Assembly (NCBI GenBank): GCA_014773175.1
Contig: VXCM01001402.1
Span: forward strand, 85,814 to 149,813
From: Lucifuga dentata
Lineage: Eukaryota > Chordata > Actinopteri > Ophidiiformes > Bythitidae
Direction: 5' to 3'
Length of the DNA stretch: 64,000 nucleotides
A program made the position numbers and the translations under genes. The notes below the pieces were generated by a model. It did not search any database, was not told where the DNA came from, and saw nothing but the letters and a program-made list of their open reading frames with translations. Positions 26,822-44,600 of the stretch are shown piece after piece (positions within the stretch are counted from its first letter, which is position 1; every line of letters begins with the position of its first letter).

Positions 26822-28699
26822 TCAGTCATCATGCTTCAGTTTTCTGATTTTTCCCTTGTGGCGGTCAATCTCACGCTGCAAACGTTCAATCTCCTTTTTG
26901 TGGTGGTCAATTTCCTCCTGGTGGTGCTGCTTCAACGCAGCCAGCTGCTCTTGCTCCTTACGTCTTATGCACAGATAGAGAGATAGGCAGGTGTGTGACA
27001 AAAGGAGAAGTGAAAGATTCAACAGTGAGACAAAGAGGAAACAAAGGAAGAAAAGGGTGAGCAGAGAGAGAAAGGGAGAAAAGATAAGTCAGAAAAATAT
27101 AGTAAGGGAAGGCTACAAGGAATAGAAAATATGGACTCGTGAGTTGTGGGTTTATAATAATAAAAAAAAAGAGGCAAAGACAATACTTATGGCAGGGCAG
27201 GGATTTTAGATCATGTCCAGAATTTCAGAAATGATGGGGTTATGGATATTTTTAACAAGGCACCAGAAAAGAGTCAGTCTATTTACAGTTCTCCTACGTG
27301 CATTAATGACCTAAAAGTTAATTCAAATAGCCTTTTGTCCACTGCCAGAAATAAAAGGGATGAAATACCAAATTCTGCTATTTTATTTGTGTGTCATGTT
27401 CCAAAGATATTAACTTTTAAAGACACTAATTCTGGAAATACTGGTATCAGTCTTTGAAAAAAAACCTAACATCAATTTTTTTATTTAAATGTTTATTTGG
27501 ATAGGGACCGATGCAGAGACATAAGTCATTCATAGAATAAACTAATGCTGCACATCGTAGCATTTTTAGCCAAGGCTAGTTTACAAAGCTTGTCTCTAGT
27601 TGGTCTTTTACAGAGGTATATAATCCACAGTATAGTACAACATTAAAATGATTACAAAACAAAATACATACTTACGCAGGGTTATTGAGCAGGGTAAACA
27701 AATTGTAGAGCAAACTTTTTAATTTCCTTTTCTTTATCTCAATTCTTTTTTTTTTTCTCATATTGATATAAAGCACTTTGAATTACCTCTGTGTCTGAAT
27801 GGTGCTGTACCAATAAACTTGTCTTTCCTTGTCTAAAACCTCCAAATTTCTTTTAAACTCTGCTGATTACAGTCCTGACATTTAGTCCAGTTAGTTGATT
27901 GCTGTAACAGAAATAAATACATACTTGAAGTACATCTCCTCTTCTGCAGCCTGTTTCTTTCCCATGGCTCCACCCGCCTCTCTAATGGACCCTCCACCTC
28001 CACCACCTTTTCCTGCACCTTTACCCAGTTCACCCAGCTGAAATGAGGATGGAAAATGTTTTTTATATATATAATACATTCAGAAAAACATATTTCTTGT
28101 GAATGACTCATAGATGCTTCAAGTCAAATATTTTCCAAGTTTATATCATTCTTGTACTTTGTTATCAAGACTTGGCATGTGATTTGCCTATGTGACAGCC
28201 AAAACTCCACTTAGTCAACTACAGTATGTGGAAAGCTTCCTATTGTGAAGGTCAACAAACAGTCATTTTCTGGAAAATAAGCAAGAAAACGGTGTCTTTG
28301 TTTGTGCAGGTGATAACAGAGAAAAGACCACAAGTTTTTATTTTACAATGCAGCCCACAAGCTACTCATTCATAAGGCCTAATTATTTTCCAAATAAAGG
28401 GGTTTGAGAGGTGACTTTTTCATTTAGACAGAATTTGCAATCTAAATTAAGCCTTACAAATTCCTCTTACTTAAAATCATGTCACAAGTTGGTCACACAC
28501 TTGTCATGTATGTTTTGAGGGAAAGCCATTCGTCTAATTCGTTTAAAATAACCTGCCACGCCATGATAATTAAATGTAAGCAGTGTTTTAATCAGTTAAT
28601 AGTGATTTTAATCACGACACCTAATTTTACCTGGTCAGATGACATTCTCAGCTGTGAGGTGAGAAAACTCCTGATGTTAGGCCTTAAAAAACTCGCCAT
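26822..28699 (-). CDS. atp5if1: ATP synthase inhibitory factor 1 (IF1), mitochondrial
   Basis: Binds the F1 part of mitochondrial ATP synthase and blocks ATP hydrolysis when the matrix acidifies (established). Three coding exons: 28631-28699, 27925-28037, 26822-26963, giving 107 aa (human about 106). Residues 1-23 form a basic, Ser/Leu-rich presequence ([19 protein letters not shown]). A glycine-rich stretch is followed by the minimal inhibitory region [12 protein letters not shown] (about 40-51) and EEEMYF. The C-terminal half is a coiled coil with the His-rich segment [19 protein letters not shown], where the pH-sensing histidines of the family lie, ending in KHDD. The exon 2-3 junction completes a Lys codon (AA-A). 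Intron 2 contains a fish dispersed repeat. The predicted promoter has a YY1-like motif and an E-box. Confidence 0.95.
27478..27670. repeat. Teleost dispersed repeat in atp5if1 intron 2
   Basis: TTTATTTGGATAGGGACCG, then GCACATCGTAGCATTTTTAGCC and a tail of ACAACATTAAAATGATTACAAAACAAAATACA, parallels a common fish repeat remembered as TTTATTTAGATAGGGACAGTGCA. Family and clade are not certain. Confidence 0.4.
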
Positions 28700-28754
28700 G
28701 TTTGACACAACAGTGACGCTTGCCCTTGTCCACAAAAATACACCACAGGACGGC

Positions 28755-28965
28755 GCCATTTTCCCGTTGAGGGGTGACTAAATGAAATGAATGAATGAAA
28801 CGTGTGAAAGAAAAACTGATAAAATACCAATCAATAACCTATTATTGCATTATATTTTCAAATTGGTCTTACATGGGAAACAAGTAATGAAATGTTTTAA
28901 ACGAAACAAAAAAAGAATTCCTCTTTGCTCGTGTAATGGTACGGTCTCAAAATGGACCACGTGAC
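28755..28965 (-). promoter_or_regulatory. Probable atp5if1 promoter
   Basis: Minus strand AAAATGGCGCCG (about 28751-28762) fits a YY1 site of the type found at starts of mitochondrial genes, about 55 bp before the ATG. Further upstream GTCACGTGG (28957-28965) is a palindromic E-box (USF/TFE type). Motifs are seen; function is inferred. Confidence 0.4.
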
Positions 28966-29340
28966 TACGCCGCTGTTGACCTTCTGATGGTTGGAATTTA
29001 AAAACTAATCAATTTTATTTAGTCTTAGGTTCTTAAAACATGTTGTGACATATCAAAATATAAAAAACATTAAAAACTATGAATTTATAAAATATGTCAT
29101 TGTGAGTCCTTCCGGGTTAAACACACACGCACACGAATAACGGACCTAATAAATTCATTACGTTGATTTACTGGAATTTGCCAAAGTGCTCAGCTTCTCA
29201 ATTACCAAATAGTGGTAATTCACCAAATTTCAAACTTGACATTAATGTGTCATAAATCAAGTAAGTGTCTTCTCAAAGAATAATTAAATTTACTTTTATT
29301 ATGATATAATAAAATCATAAAACAAACTCAACCAGTGTAA
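28966..29340. other. Intergenic, atp5if1 to zmpste24
   Basis: AT-rich; nothing recognised beyond the flanking promoter and 3' UTR. Confidence 0.5.
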
Positions 29341-30503
29341 GACAGATGCTTTGATGGATTTTATTCACTGCTGCAAAGAAAGTATCCTCCCTTCTTTACC
29401 AAACACCAGCTTACATGGTGAAATACCAGGCAACTCTGGGCTGAGACTGGTCCAAAACCAAAAAGAAACTAACAACATATCAACTTAAAATTTCACACCA
29501 CATTCAACATTTTCCATAATTCACTTCATACACCACTAGGCTATTCTTCAAACTTACATATGTACAGGTACGGTTGGAACCTTTTGTACAAGCAAGTGCA
29601 TTAAAAAAGAAAAACAAGACCCCCTCAATGTTTGTAAAAAAAAAATTAAATTTACAAATCCAACTTAAATTCAGTCGAGCAGTTCTGCATTGTTCTGTAC
29701 ATGATTATAACCATTATCAAAACAAGGTGCAGGTTATTAGAGGCACTCAAATTTTGATAAAGCATCTACTTACTATAGTTTAATCTAGGATTGTGTAATG
29801 TGTCTTTTGAGTTTTCCTGGAGATATTGCTAAACAGGCAACAGTTGCACTTGTGGGACTACGCAAATCCTGGCTTGTGTATTTGCAAAAGCATTGTCATG
29901 ATAAAACAAATCATAAAATACCAAGTAAGTTGTAGAATTAGCCACCACTTAAGCTGTTCCTTAAAAATTACTTTCATCCTTATGCTATTAAATTCTTTGT
30001 AGTTGGAAGTCATGTCCTCACCATCACAGTGGGAACTTGCAGAGTTTTGCAAGTAAATTCTGGGGTTTTGCAAATGTCAAATTGTCAATTGTTTTAGAAT
30101 CAAACAAAAAGATACAGTTACAATTACACAGAAAAAAAATCATTTCAATAACATAATTTTCAGGTCAAACTTGTAAAATGTGACCGGAGTTCTTTATCAG
30201 CTTTTGTAAAAACATGTTGCTCTCGACAAGTGCATATCCAGTATCTCTGTATTGAAGAGCAAAGACTTAAGTTCAGGCTTACGATTCCTTCAGGCTGCCA
30301 TGTGATAATGTGTTTTGGTTTTGTTTGAAGCAAACAATGCGCTATGGAAAGCTGTGGTCAAGTGATTAAACAATTTAAAAAAAGATTAAACATTAAGGGG
30401 GAAGAACAGAAACTTAGAAGACCAGGGTGCATCACAAGGTGAGGAGCGGTCTGCGGAGGCCCTTCGGAGGAGGCAGCGGTCGCTTCTCCCCCTTCCAGGC
30501 CCA
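29340..30503 (-). other. 3' UTR of zmpste24
   Basis: About 1.15 kb of noncoding AT-rich sequence after the stop codon, ending near an AATAAA on the minus strand at 29360-29365. The extent is inferred from that signal only. Confidence 0.5.
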
Positions 30504-34391
<3,888 letters not shown>

Positions 34392-34399
34392 CTTTACTG

Positions 34400-35120
34400 T
34401 TCTGGATCTATCTTCTTCGAGCTGGTTGACTAGCTTGCGAACGCTAGCTAGGCTGACTGGTGAGTGCTAACAGCTGCTACTCTTCCGCTCTGCACACTAA
34501 CAAACAGACGTTAATTTAAGTTGAATAAATGAAAAATATTTCCACTTTAAATCAACAGATACAAACTAATAGCAATGACTTGGAAAACATTTGCAACCAG
34601 TTTCCATTCCCGAGTCGAGGCTTTTTTTCAGCTAATATCCCATTCATGCGAGCTTGTCAGTGAAGCGCAGCAACGAATTGCATCCCCATTGAAACAGTTA
34701 CCTAACTTTGGTTCCGCAATTGATTTACTCATCGAAGATAAATACAGATTTAATTTACAAAGTAATAAGTACTTCATTTTATTCAGGTGAAAGATATACA
34801 TTTCTTTTTGTTTGTCTTATCATAGCTGCAAAATAATTAGGTAAAGGTTTTAGCCTCTGCTTAAGTTAATCAATGAGCCTTGTTTGCAAAGTGAAAGACA
34901 GGAGAACACTTCCTGACTTCACTTTGACTTCCTGAATAAAGAGTATCTTTAATTGTTCCCTCATTATGTATCAGCAAGCATAAATATAATCTCAGCCAGT
35001 GGAATTACATTAATACATCATCTGCACAATGTGCCCAGCATTGCAACTTTAACAAACTAGATTAAGAAAAAATAAACAGAATGTATAATTCCAAAAAAAA
35101 AGGGTTGGACATACGTATAC
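34400..35120. other. zmpste24 5' region and spacer to rlf
   Basis: The segment up to about 34500 should hold the zmpste24 5' UTR and promoter (minus strand; ELLVNQLEED-like frames are chance). Beyond it the sequence is AT-rich with nothing recognised. A 71-aa plus-strand open frame at 34575-34790 has no family features and is not called. Confidence 0.5.
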
Positions 35121-35140
35121 CGTATATGTTTTTTTTAATA

Positions 35141-35146
35141 TTTATT
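35141..35146 (-). terminator. Poly(A) signal of rlf
   Basis: AATAAA on the minus strand, about 480 nt after the stop codon; it implies a 3' UTR of roughly 35120-35627. Confidence 0.55.
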
Positions 35147-35627
35147 TCATTAGAAAGTGTTACATACCTGTCTGCCAACATTTTCCCACTGCATCCAAAC
35201 ACAGACTGGATATAAACTGAGGTGAAAAATGTCCAAACATATTTCTCTTGACCTCTGCAGTGAAGAAGTGATTTTCAGTAATATTTTTACACAAGTCAAA
35301 GGCCTTGCCATACGCTACTGAACATTTTTAACAAACTGAAAATCTGTACATTATGAACTATATACATCTGTGTACTTATGATTTAACAGAATAGGTGTTA
35401 TTCAAACTTAGCCAGGTGTTGCAAAAAAAAAAAAACAAAACAAAAAAAACAATTACCTTGCATCTAATACGCAAGATTTAGTTTCTCTTTTCAGCTAAAT
35501 TCTCATCAGTTTGGCAACTTAAAAAACTCCAATCCACAACAAAAACTTAATACTAACATTTTTGGAGGAACAAATACTGATACACTGTTCATGATACCAC
35601 AGCCATGTTAAAAATTGTTTCCGTAAA

Positions 35628-38600
35628 CTAAGTTTCTAAAAGCCGATTGCCATTGTTTGTGTCTGATGGGAAGAGGTCAGGCAGGGTCGTGGTGCATACA
35701 GGTCTCCCCAGGACCACGACAGGTCTGAGGTACTGAAGCTGCTTAATGGCCAGGTCCCCACACCCAGCCAGGGCTTTGTCCAAGATGGACTTCAAGTTTT
35801 GGACTGCTGTCAAGTCCCCAGTCATAGCGAGGGGCTTCAGCAGTGGGGAATGAGTGCGTCTGCTGCGGGTGTGAGAGATTCCCAACTGATTGTTCTCCTT
35901 GACAGAACAACTGTGTCTGAAAGAATCCCGCCGTTTGGCAAGCATAATTTCTTTATCTGTAGGGTTGGTGTCTTGTATAAACTGCAGAAATGAGGATTCA
36001 AAGCCCATTGGTTTATAAGTGGCAATGTCAAAAGAGCATGGAGAAGGACCGGTGTCTTTCAAGTTTGAAGGCTGCTCGGACATCTCGTTTTTACGTTTCA
36101 GTGGCTGGCGAATGGGAGGGGTGGGCAACGACCCATTCAGCATTTTACCACCATCTTTGCTGCTCGACATGCCCTGGATGCTCTCCTCAATTGTGAAGCG
36201 CAGTGAGGATGGCGTCGTGAGATCAACAGTGACAGGACGAAGAAGTGCTTTGATGTTTTGCAAGCTTAGCTTTTCCTCTTGACTGTGACTGCTCTGTGTT
36301 GCTGAGGGCTGTTCTTCAGTGTGCCCACCAGTGCTCAGTTCACCATAAAGCACTTCATCAGCACCGAGAAGGACACCGTTTCGCTCTACAGGCGGTACTA
36401 CTTCCTCCTCCTCCTCTTCCTCTGGAAATGCCAGTGGATCATGACTGTCATCCTGCATGTGTGCTTTGATGGAATGCAGGCTCATGGGTGTGGACTGTCC
36501 CCCAGGGTTTTCTTGCTCTGCCTGATACTCCATTTTGTGAACCCCATTTGGTGTACATGGCCCCGCAACAGTTGGTCTGGCTGACTTCCTCTGAATTATT
36601 TCCTCGAGCTGCTCTGCATTAAAAACAAGTTTATCTTCATGTTTTGCAAAGTCCTCTTGACGGATACGGTGAACCTTTATGTAGTGACGTTGCATGCTTT
36701 TCATGTATCTGACCACAGAATCGCAGTCCTGAACCATGCATGGATAGCCCACACGCAAACAACGGTCTTGGCACATCTGTAATGCTTCTTCATGAGATCT
36801 GTAGACAAGACTGTCATACGGATTTTTTTTCTCCTCTCTATCCGACACTTCTTTGTTTTCTTCAGGGGCCTCCTTGTCCATTTCCTCAGATTGGGCAGCC
36901 ATGTCAGACTCAGGATCCACAGGCCGTGTGGTAGGTGAACCAGGATCATCTTTTTGAGGACCCTGTGATGTGACAATAAGTTTCTTTTGACAACCACTGA
37001 CTGACTTTTTGTGAGTGCTCTGTAAACGTACCACCAGAGAATCATAGTATTCACAGTGACTATAAAGAATATGTTTTTTAAGTGCATGAGGTTGGCTGAA
37101 CACTCTTGTGCAACCCTCATATTTGCACTGTATCAGTTCTGGTGGCTGAGAGTGAATTTCACGTGTGTGACGCACCAGGCTGCTTTTAAGGTGGTAAGAG
37201 GCAGAGCAGTTGGCAAAGTGGCATTTGAACTGGGGTTGGGGTTCATCTGAGTTTGAGACTAGCCTTTTCCTAGCAGGCTCTTTTCTGGCTTCTTGATTAC
37301 GGTATGTGTCAACGTCTTTTTCCAACAAGAGTTGAGAGCGATTATAATGATGCACAAACTGCAGGTGGCGCACAAGGCCTCCCTGGGTGGAGAAAGCAGC
37401 ATCGCAGTCTTTTGCTACACAATGAAAGGGTTTACTGAATTTGTCTAATATATAGCACAGGTTACTTTTAGTGACTAAACGTCTAGTAGTTCTGCTCTGC
37501 TGTGTAGTGCCGTTCCCACTTTCTCCCTTTTCCTCTTTAATCTCTGCTCCATCTTCTGCTTCCTCTTCAGAGGGAGATTGATTATCGCTGTTTTTTTCAT
37601 TTTTGTTAATTATACTTGATTTACTTCCATCACATTTTTTCCACCTGGGAAATGTTGTCATCTTTGCTTTCAGAGCATGGTTAGTTAAGGTTTGAGATGT
37701 ATGCTTTGCGGGCGCTGTGGTTTTGTTTCCTTCATGCCGAACAGATGCACAGCTTATTTTTTCCACCAACGCCTCACTCAGTTTATGTACCTGAATATAG
37801 TGCGCCTTCAACACATTCTTTTGCCTATGACTCTTGGAACAAAGCTGACACATATAAGGCTTAAAGGATGTTGTTTTCAAAGAAGTCAACCTTTTGGCCT
37901 GTTCCATGGTGCGGCCATGTTTGGTGGTGTAGTGGCGCAACAAGCTGTAACTCTGTGCAGTCCTAAAGCCACAACTTTTTATCCCACAGGTGTACGGCTT
38001 AGCGTTGGCCAATGATTCACCACTGCCTTGTTCACCAGTTCTTAATATATGTTCAGATTTGACTTTCACTGTTTCTGCAGTCAGATGGGGAGGTCTCTTC
38101 TGAAGCACTACAACAGGTGGCTTTGCCAAGATTGCTTGGTGAAGGGACATGAGTGATGTTTGAGGCTCTGAGGTGGACTGAAGGGGCTCACTTGGCTCAC
38201 TTTGGAAGCTCTGGGAATTTAGGTCCAGTTTGCCGAGCCCAATAAGAATTTCTCTCAAAGCATCATTTTTTTCAAGGCTTGAAGAGTTTGTCTCACTGTT
38301 TTTGAGATGTGGGGGTTCTTTTATTTCTTTCACAGCCTCCTTAATTGGAGGTGAAGACGCAGGCTCATTTTTTCCCTTGTCCTCACTGTTTGGTTCAGTT
38401 TTGATCTTTAGCCCTTTGGAGTTGAACCCCCGCTCTTTGTCATGTTTGTATTCTTTGTTCTCCAACTTAAGGTGCTCTGGATGTGTACATTTCAGGTGTC
38501 TCTGGACATCTCGGGCTCTGGAAAAAGTCATGCCACACTTCTCAAAGCCACAGGTAAACTTACTACCATCAAAACAAACAGCTACCAAGGTCAGTGTTCC

Positions 38601-41600
38601 CTTGGGCTCCTTACAGCCTGGTGACTGCAATGAGGGACAGCTCACTGAGGAAGAGACCAGGTCATCGCCATTTACTATCTCTTCTGATGCTGTCTTAATG
38701 TCACCTGATTTGGCTGTCTCCTCACTATCAATCTTAAGAAGTTTCAGTTTGGCCTTCCTCTCAGCCTCAAAGTCTTTTTCAGAGAAGGTAATATTGTGTG
38801 TGAATAAATGCTGTGTAAACTCATGTTTAGATAAATAGAATTTTTTACAATCAGGGCTGGAACAGGTAAATGCCGCATCTCTGAAATGCTGCGCTTCATG
38901 GTGATACATCTGTCCCAAGTCAGAGTAAGTGACGTAACAGCCTTTGAGCTCACACTGGTAGCTGAGCTGATAGCCATGGGTCTGTTTGTGTGCAACAAGC
39001 TCATTGGAACAACTAAACTGTGCACCACAACCTAAAACCACACACGTGTAAGGGCGATCACCATAGTGAGCTTTTCGATGCTTACGGTGATGGTAAGCCG
39101 ATACAAAATGACGTCTACAAAAAACACACTTCTCCCGTTTGTCTCTCATCTCATGAAAATGCTTTACATTCTCATCACCTTTGTGCTCTGACTTTAAGTG
39201 GACATATAAGTATTTGGAATGCTTAAAAGTTTTTGCACAGCCAGTTCCTGGACACGGATACTCATCTCGGTTCTGCAGATTGAAGTGATGGTCAATGTAA
39301 TCGAAAGTGATGTGCTCGTCGTCATCCACACGCTTCACCTCTCCAGATTTGGCTTGCTGCACAATGTGGTCAAACACATCTGGATCATGGGTGGATTTAT
39401 AATACAGCATTAAGGACGGGTCAATGGTGATCTCACCTGGCTCAATGTCATCATCCTCATCCGTCTCTTTCTGCACGTCCTTTTTCTTTTCATTGTTTTT
39501 ATAAGCCTGTGCTTCATTGTGAACATGCTGTTTCATGTGAGGAACTAATTCCTTCCTACTCTTAAACCTTTCCAAACAAACAGGGCAGGGGTGGGTGTTT
39601 TCTTCTGCGTGTCTTTTGGAGTGGTGAACAATTTGGGTTTCACTAACTGACCTCTTACAAATCTGACAACAGAACTTATGTTTCTTTGTATGTGATTCTC
39701 CTTGCACTTGTGATAAGTGTTTTTTATCAACCTGCTCATATCTATCCAGACTCCCATTTAACCCGTTTTGGTGCTCCGATTCTACAGCCTCCTCTTTTTG
39801 TTCCTGTGGCTTATGTTTACTCCTCTCCTGTCCGTCTACCACCTCTTCCTCTTCTCCCTCTGACTCTGGCATCAACCCTAGAAGGGAGATGCAGTGATAC
39901 TTGAGGGTTTTCCAGTCCCAGAATTCAGGGTCAAAAGGCCAATAGGCTTTCAGTGCTAGGAGCAACTCACAGCGTAGTGAGTTTGGAATAACTCCATTTT
40001 CCTGGTCATACTTCTGGTCTGGGCGCAAGTAGAGGTCTTCAAGGCAACCAAAAACCTCCTGGCTGGGGCCAAGCAGGAACTCTGTGAGCTGACAGGCACG
40101 TAACACTTCAAGGTCATTTGGAAGAAGGCAGGACACTGTCTTACAGACAGAAATCCTTGTGTCCAAGTCGTCTTGTTTTGGAAGTTGGAGGGCTTTGACA
40201 CAAAGTTCTACTGATGACGCTAGCCCCAGATCCTCTGCCTAAAAAATGAGAGAGTAATATTCTTAGAATAGTTTTTTTGTACCTTCCAAACTGTAATTTG
40301 TTTAAGTTCCTTCAAGTAACACTACAAAAAAATCAACTTGTAGAGACTTAAAATGTGGATGAGATAAGTAATCCATCACAGCAAATCCAACATCTATTAC
40401 ATTTTTTTTTTTGTTGAAGTAACATAATTTTAGCATTTCAACACAGACCTACAAGAAATGTCTCAGGGAATAATGTCCCAAGAGAAGACTGCGTTTACCC
40501 AGAAATTACAACGCGCGTCCTTCTATAATCGTGTGTAAGTGTTAGCAAGTGAAAGACTGAGCTTTTTTCAGGTGCATCACCTGAACATTAGGTTTTAAAA
40601 GACTAGGGAATTTGGTAAAATAACAAGAAAACCAAAATACGGTTTTATGTTTTGGAAAATAGCTGGCAATAATGTAATGTGTATGCAGGTAGCATTTATT
40701 GGGCTCAAACAAGCAAAATCACTGGTAGGGTCCTTTACCTAAGTTATTCAGCTGTTCCCATATAACATCAGACTGAGCAAAGTGCTGATAGATGCAACTA
40801 ATACAAGTGGGCAATACTGACTCTGTGATGAGACCCTTCTAAGTCTAATATGTCATTTATTTTAAATTAAATACATAAAGAACAGTGGACTAATATGACC
40901 TAAAGTTATCAGCCAGTGCCCCAAATCTAATCTAGTACGAAAAATGCACCACATGGCCCTTTAGGCTTACCTCTGTCTGAATAACTTGAACCAGGTAAAG
41001 CAAATGATAGACTGTTTTGGCAATGGCACCTAGCTGAAGGCATCGTTCCAGAAGAGACTCCAACGAGGGGTCGATCCTCCTCTGAAGCTTACTCCACAAA
41101 AGTGTCAAATCCCTTTTGATTAAAAAACAAAAAAAAAAAAAAAAAAAANAAAAAAAAAAAAAAAAAAAGACAAGAACATTAAGAAATTATCTGATTCCCT
41201 CTCCTTCTTTTTCTAATACATAAACACAACTCCTGTGATCACAGTACCACACCAGCTCACTTGAAATAAATGAGAAACAAATTCTGATTTTTGGCTATTT
41301 CAATGTATGAATCCCACATACTATATCTGACTGTACACATACAATTTACCCGACCCCTTGATTCCTGAGAATGACTACGCACCAGGAACAGTAAAGGCTC
41401 TGCTGCTGGAGCTGCTGTGTCAGGAAAGTGGTACACAAGATGAAGGCTGTATTCTCCTCTCCCTCATTCTCCAAATTACATGTGATCTCCAGCACATCCT
41501 TACAGTCAAGTCTGGATATCTGTTCAGGGAATACATACATGTATATAATATTAAATGCTTAGAAAACACAATAAGGTGCAGGCATTTTTATAATTTGGAT

Positions 41601-44600
41601 GTAGGGGCAACTACACACTGAATTAATAAAGACACAAATGTGAAATGTTTTCTCCTCTCAGACATTTTCATAACCATACTAGCAATAACATGTCAATCCC
41701 TCCTGTTATTGATTCTTAAAAGTCGTAACCATAAGAAGCAACAACCTAACACTAACCCCAAAGGTCGCACGGAAGTTGAGGACAAAATCAAATGAACATA
41801 ATGCTGCAATCCTTGCAAAAAACATATAATCAGCTTTAAATGTTCAAACCCTATAAAGCACCAAAAACTGCTACAGATAAGCCCAGGAGTTTGTATCTAA
41901 AGCTGCAGCTTGTAGGATCCATTTTCTTCTGCATTTTGACTTGTTCAAATCTGCCTGTCTCTTCTCCACCAAAAGACAGAAAACAGACACACCAGAGGAG
42001 GCAGATTGTAAAACAGACATACTTCCCTCCATTTTAAAGACTCAAACGCTCTTTAAGATTAAAGTAAAAAGAGCCATATGAATTTAGGCCACCTGACCAA
42101 TTAGTCGCATTTCTATTTTTAGAGTTTTATAGCTTAAGTAGGTACAGCAAGACAACTTGCTGTGTATTTTAGTCAATGTCAGCTTCTCATCATGATCTGA
42201 TTCACATGCAAAACTAAGTCCAGTGACTTGGCCACACAGTGCAAACATGAACAATGCGAACTTAACCACCCTCAAGCAGAAACAACAAAACGCAGCTGTG
42301 ATCCCCGAACACACTGTACCACTTCCATCTACTTCCTGTTACAGCAACAGGGTGGTCCACGGTGTTTCTACCATAAAACTGTGACACGATGATCTCTTTT
42401 TGTAGTACAATCCATGGCCATCATTATTTTCTCAGCTATTAAAGCTATTAAAATCATTTTACTGGCATTGGTTCATTACAGTTACAACTTATACTCTCTT
42501 ACACAGTTTTGTTTGCCATATGTACGAACCACCGCCTTGCAAACCAACCAACCTTATTAACTTGTGAAAACCACGATTGTTATGATCATTTCATCACAAT
42601 TAAACTTAACAATGGTTCCACTATTTTTGTGGTTCCATAAAAATAGTAATAGTATCCAGAGAAACTATTTGAAATTCCCACCCCCAATCACAAAAGTTAA
42701 GTGTTGTAATACCTCCATGATGGCTTCTTCATTGGGCAGCAGATGACAAAGCAGGGAGACATACGTTTGACGAAAGGTAGGTTGGTTGGAGATGCAGCTA
42801 CACTCAGTGCAAGCTTTGGCCAGCACCACCGCCTTAGCCACTTCGCCAATCTTCTCCAGGTGCTTTACCCTCATCTCCATGAAGCCCTCCCCCTCCAAGC
42901 TGATATAGTCATTGACTAGAAAGAGGCGGAAGAAATGGAAAACAGAAAGTTCAAGAGACAGAGAGACAAATTTGTTTAGCAGCTACCAAAACAATCCTAC
43001 TGGGACAAATAATTGCTACATCAACCAGATTCCAACCTTCTTCTGCGTCGGTGGGCTGGCCGGTGAGGAGACCAGTGAGGACCGGGTTGCTCCATGCTCC
43101 TCCCTCTCCTGTGATCTGAAGCAGAGCTTGGAGGTCTGTGCTCCCATACTGCAGCAAGTTATCATGGGCAATCTGCAGTTCATGAGAGGAGTTCAAAGTA
43201 AACACTTACACCAGAACAGACATTAAAACCAAGACATGTACTTTTCATATTTTAATACAATAATCGTGCATTCTGAAAATCTCCATTTTCAAGCAATCAA
43301 ACAAGATATTGTGGTCCTAAAATAAATGAAGCCAAGGGTTCTTGGCAAATCGTTAGCTGTAAGCAGTAATAAAGTGTAAAGCAATCTTAGCACAGTCGTG
43401 CTCCTACCTACGTTACGGTTTAGACTCAACAACTACACAGACAAAGCTAACTATCTAAAACTAGCTGAGGGGGATCCTTTATCAGGTTTAACCAGCCTTT
43501 TTTTGCAGCAAACAACCCTTGTTGCATCACTAATTCCGTCCCTAAGTTCTCTCTCTCTCTCCCTCTCAACAGTAACAGCAACTCTTCTCTAAAAGTAACT
43601 GTTGACTTAATTGATCAACTTGTCTTCTCATTATCACTTACAGTATACAGTATCTGCCTATTAACAAACTGGTTTTTGAAATGAGGCCCTTTACCTGAAC
43701 AGATTGGTGGAATTGAACCCAGGCCTCAAACGGGATTTCATCTTCAGGCACTGAAAGCAACAGTTCAAAACAGCTCCTGCAAGGAAAAAATTAACAAAAT
43801 ATATGCACAATCATGGATTTGATAGCTTCTGCATGGTTTTATAAAGAGTGAGTATGTTGTGTTATCAGGACAAAACTTTTTCCACACAGATCAGAGTAAC
43901 ACCCAGAAGAGAAAACAACATTTGCAAATTTGATCCCTTTGCAAATGTTCTCCAGTTTATAGTAGTCCAACATCCCACATAAAGTATGCGATTGGGCATT
44001 GATATACATTATTAGCAGGATTTTTGATCATTCTGTACTTGAAATTGTTTGTGTGGATAAAATATTACATACACATTTATAAAAAAAAAAAAACAAACTC
44101 TATTATATGTTACTTTGTTATAATACATATATTACCAAATACTGTAAATTCTATGATAAATACAAGACATTTAAGAATTCTGGCACTCTCAGACTATATC
44201 ACCAAGCTCAGTTTTCACAACAAGATTCAGGTACGGAAAATATCCTGAGAATGGTTGACCTTCATCATATCTGTGCTAGACTCATCAGAAAACTTTTGGG
44301 AGAATTTAGAGGACAGTGTGACTTTCCATCTTTTAAACTCCTACACCGTTCACAGAAAGCCTATTTTTAAACTCATATTTATTTTGAAAGTGATTCTGGA
44401 AGAAATAATAGAAGAAATTTTACAATTTCAGAACAGCAATCATCTTGTGCTTGAGCGCACTGCTGGTGAGAATGTGTTCAGATTCTATCTAGCTTAATCT
44501 CTTATTGTATTGAATCATTTTCAGCACTTACAAAGCTAGTCTCTTCAACACCAGCGCCACTCTGTCGGACTCTGAGGTGAGGTGGGATCTGGCAGCGGCA

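Noticed and set aside
34575..34790. 71-aa plus-strand open frame divergent from zmpste24
   Set aside because: No family motif, AT-rich end, and no supporting splice or poly(A) context.
38230..38838. 202-aa plus-strand open frame inside rlf
   Set aside because: It is the antisense shadow of the zinc-finger exon, whose own frame is intact and recognisable.
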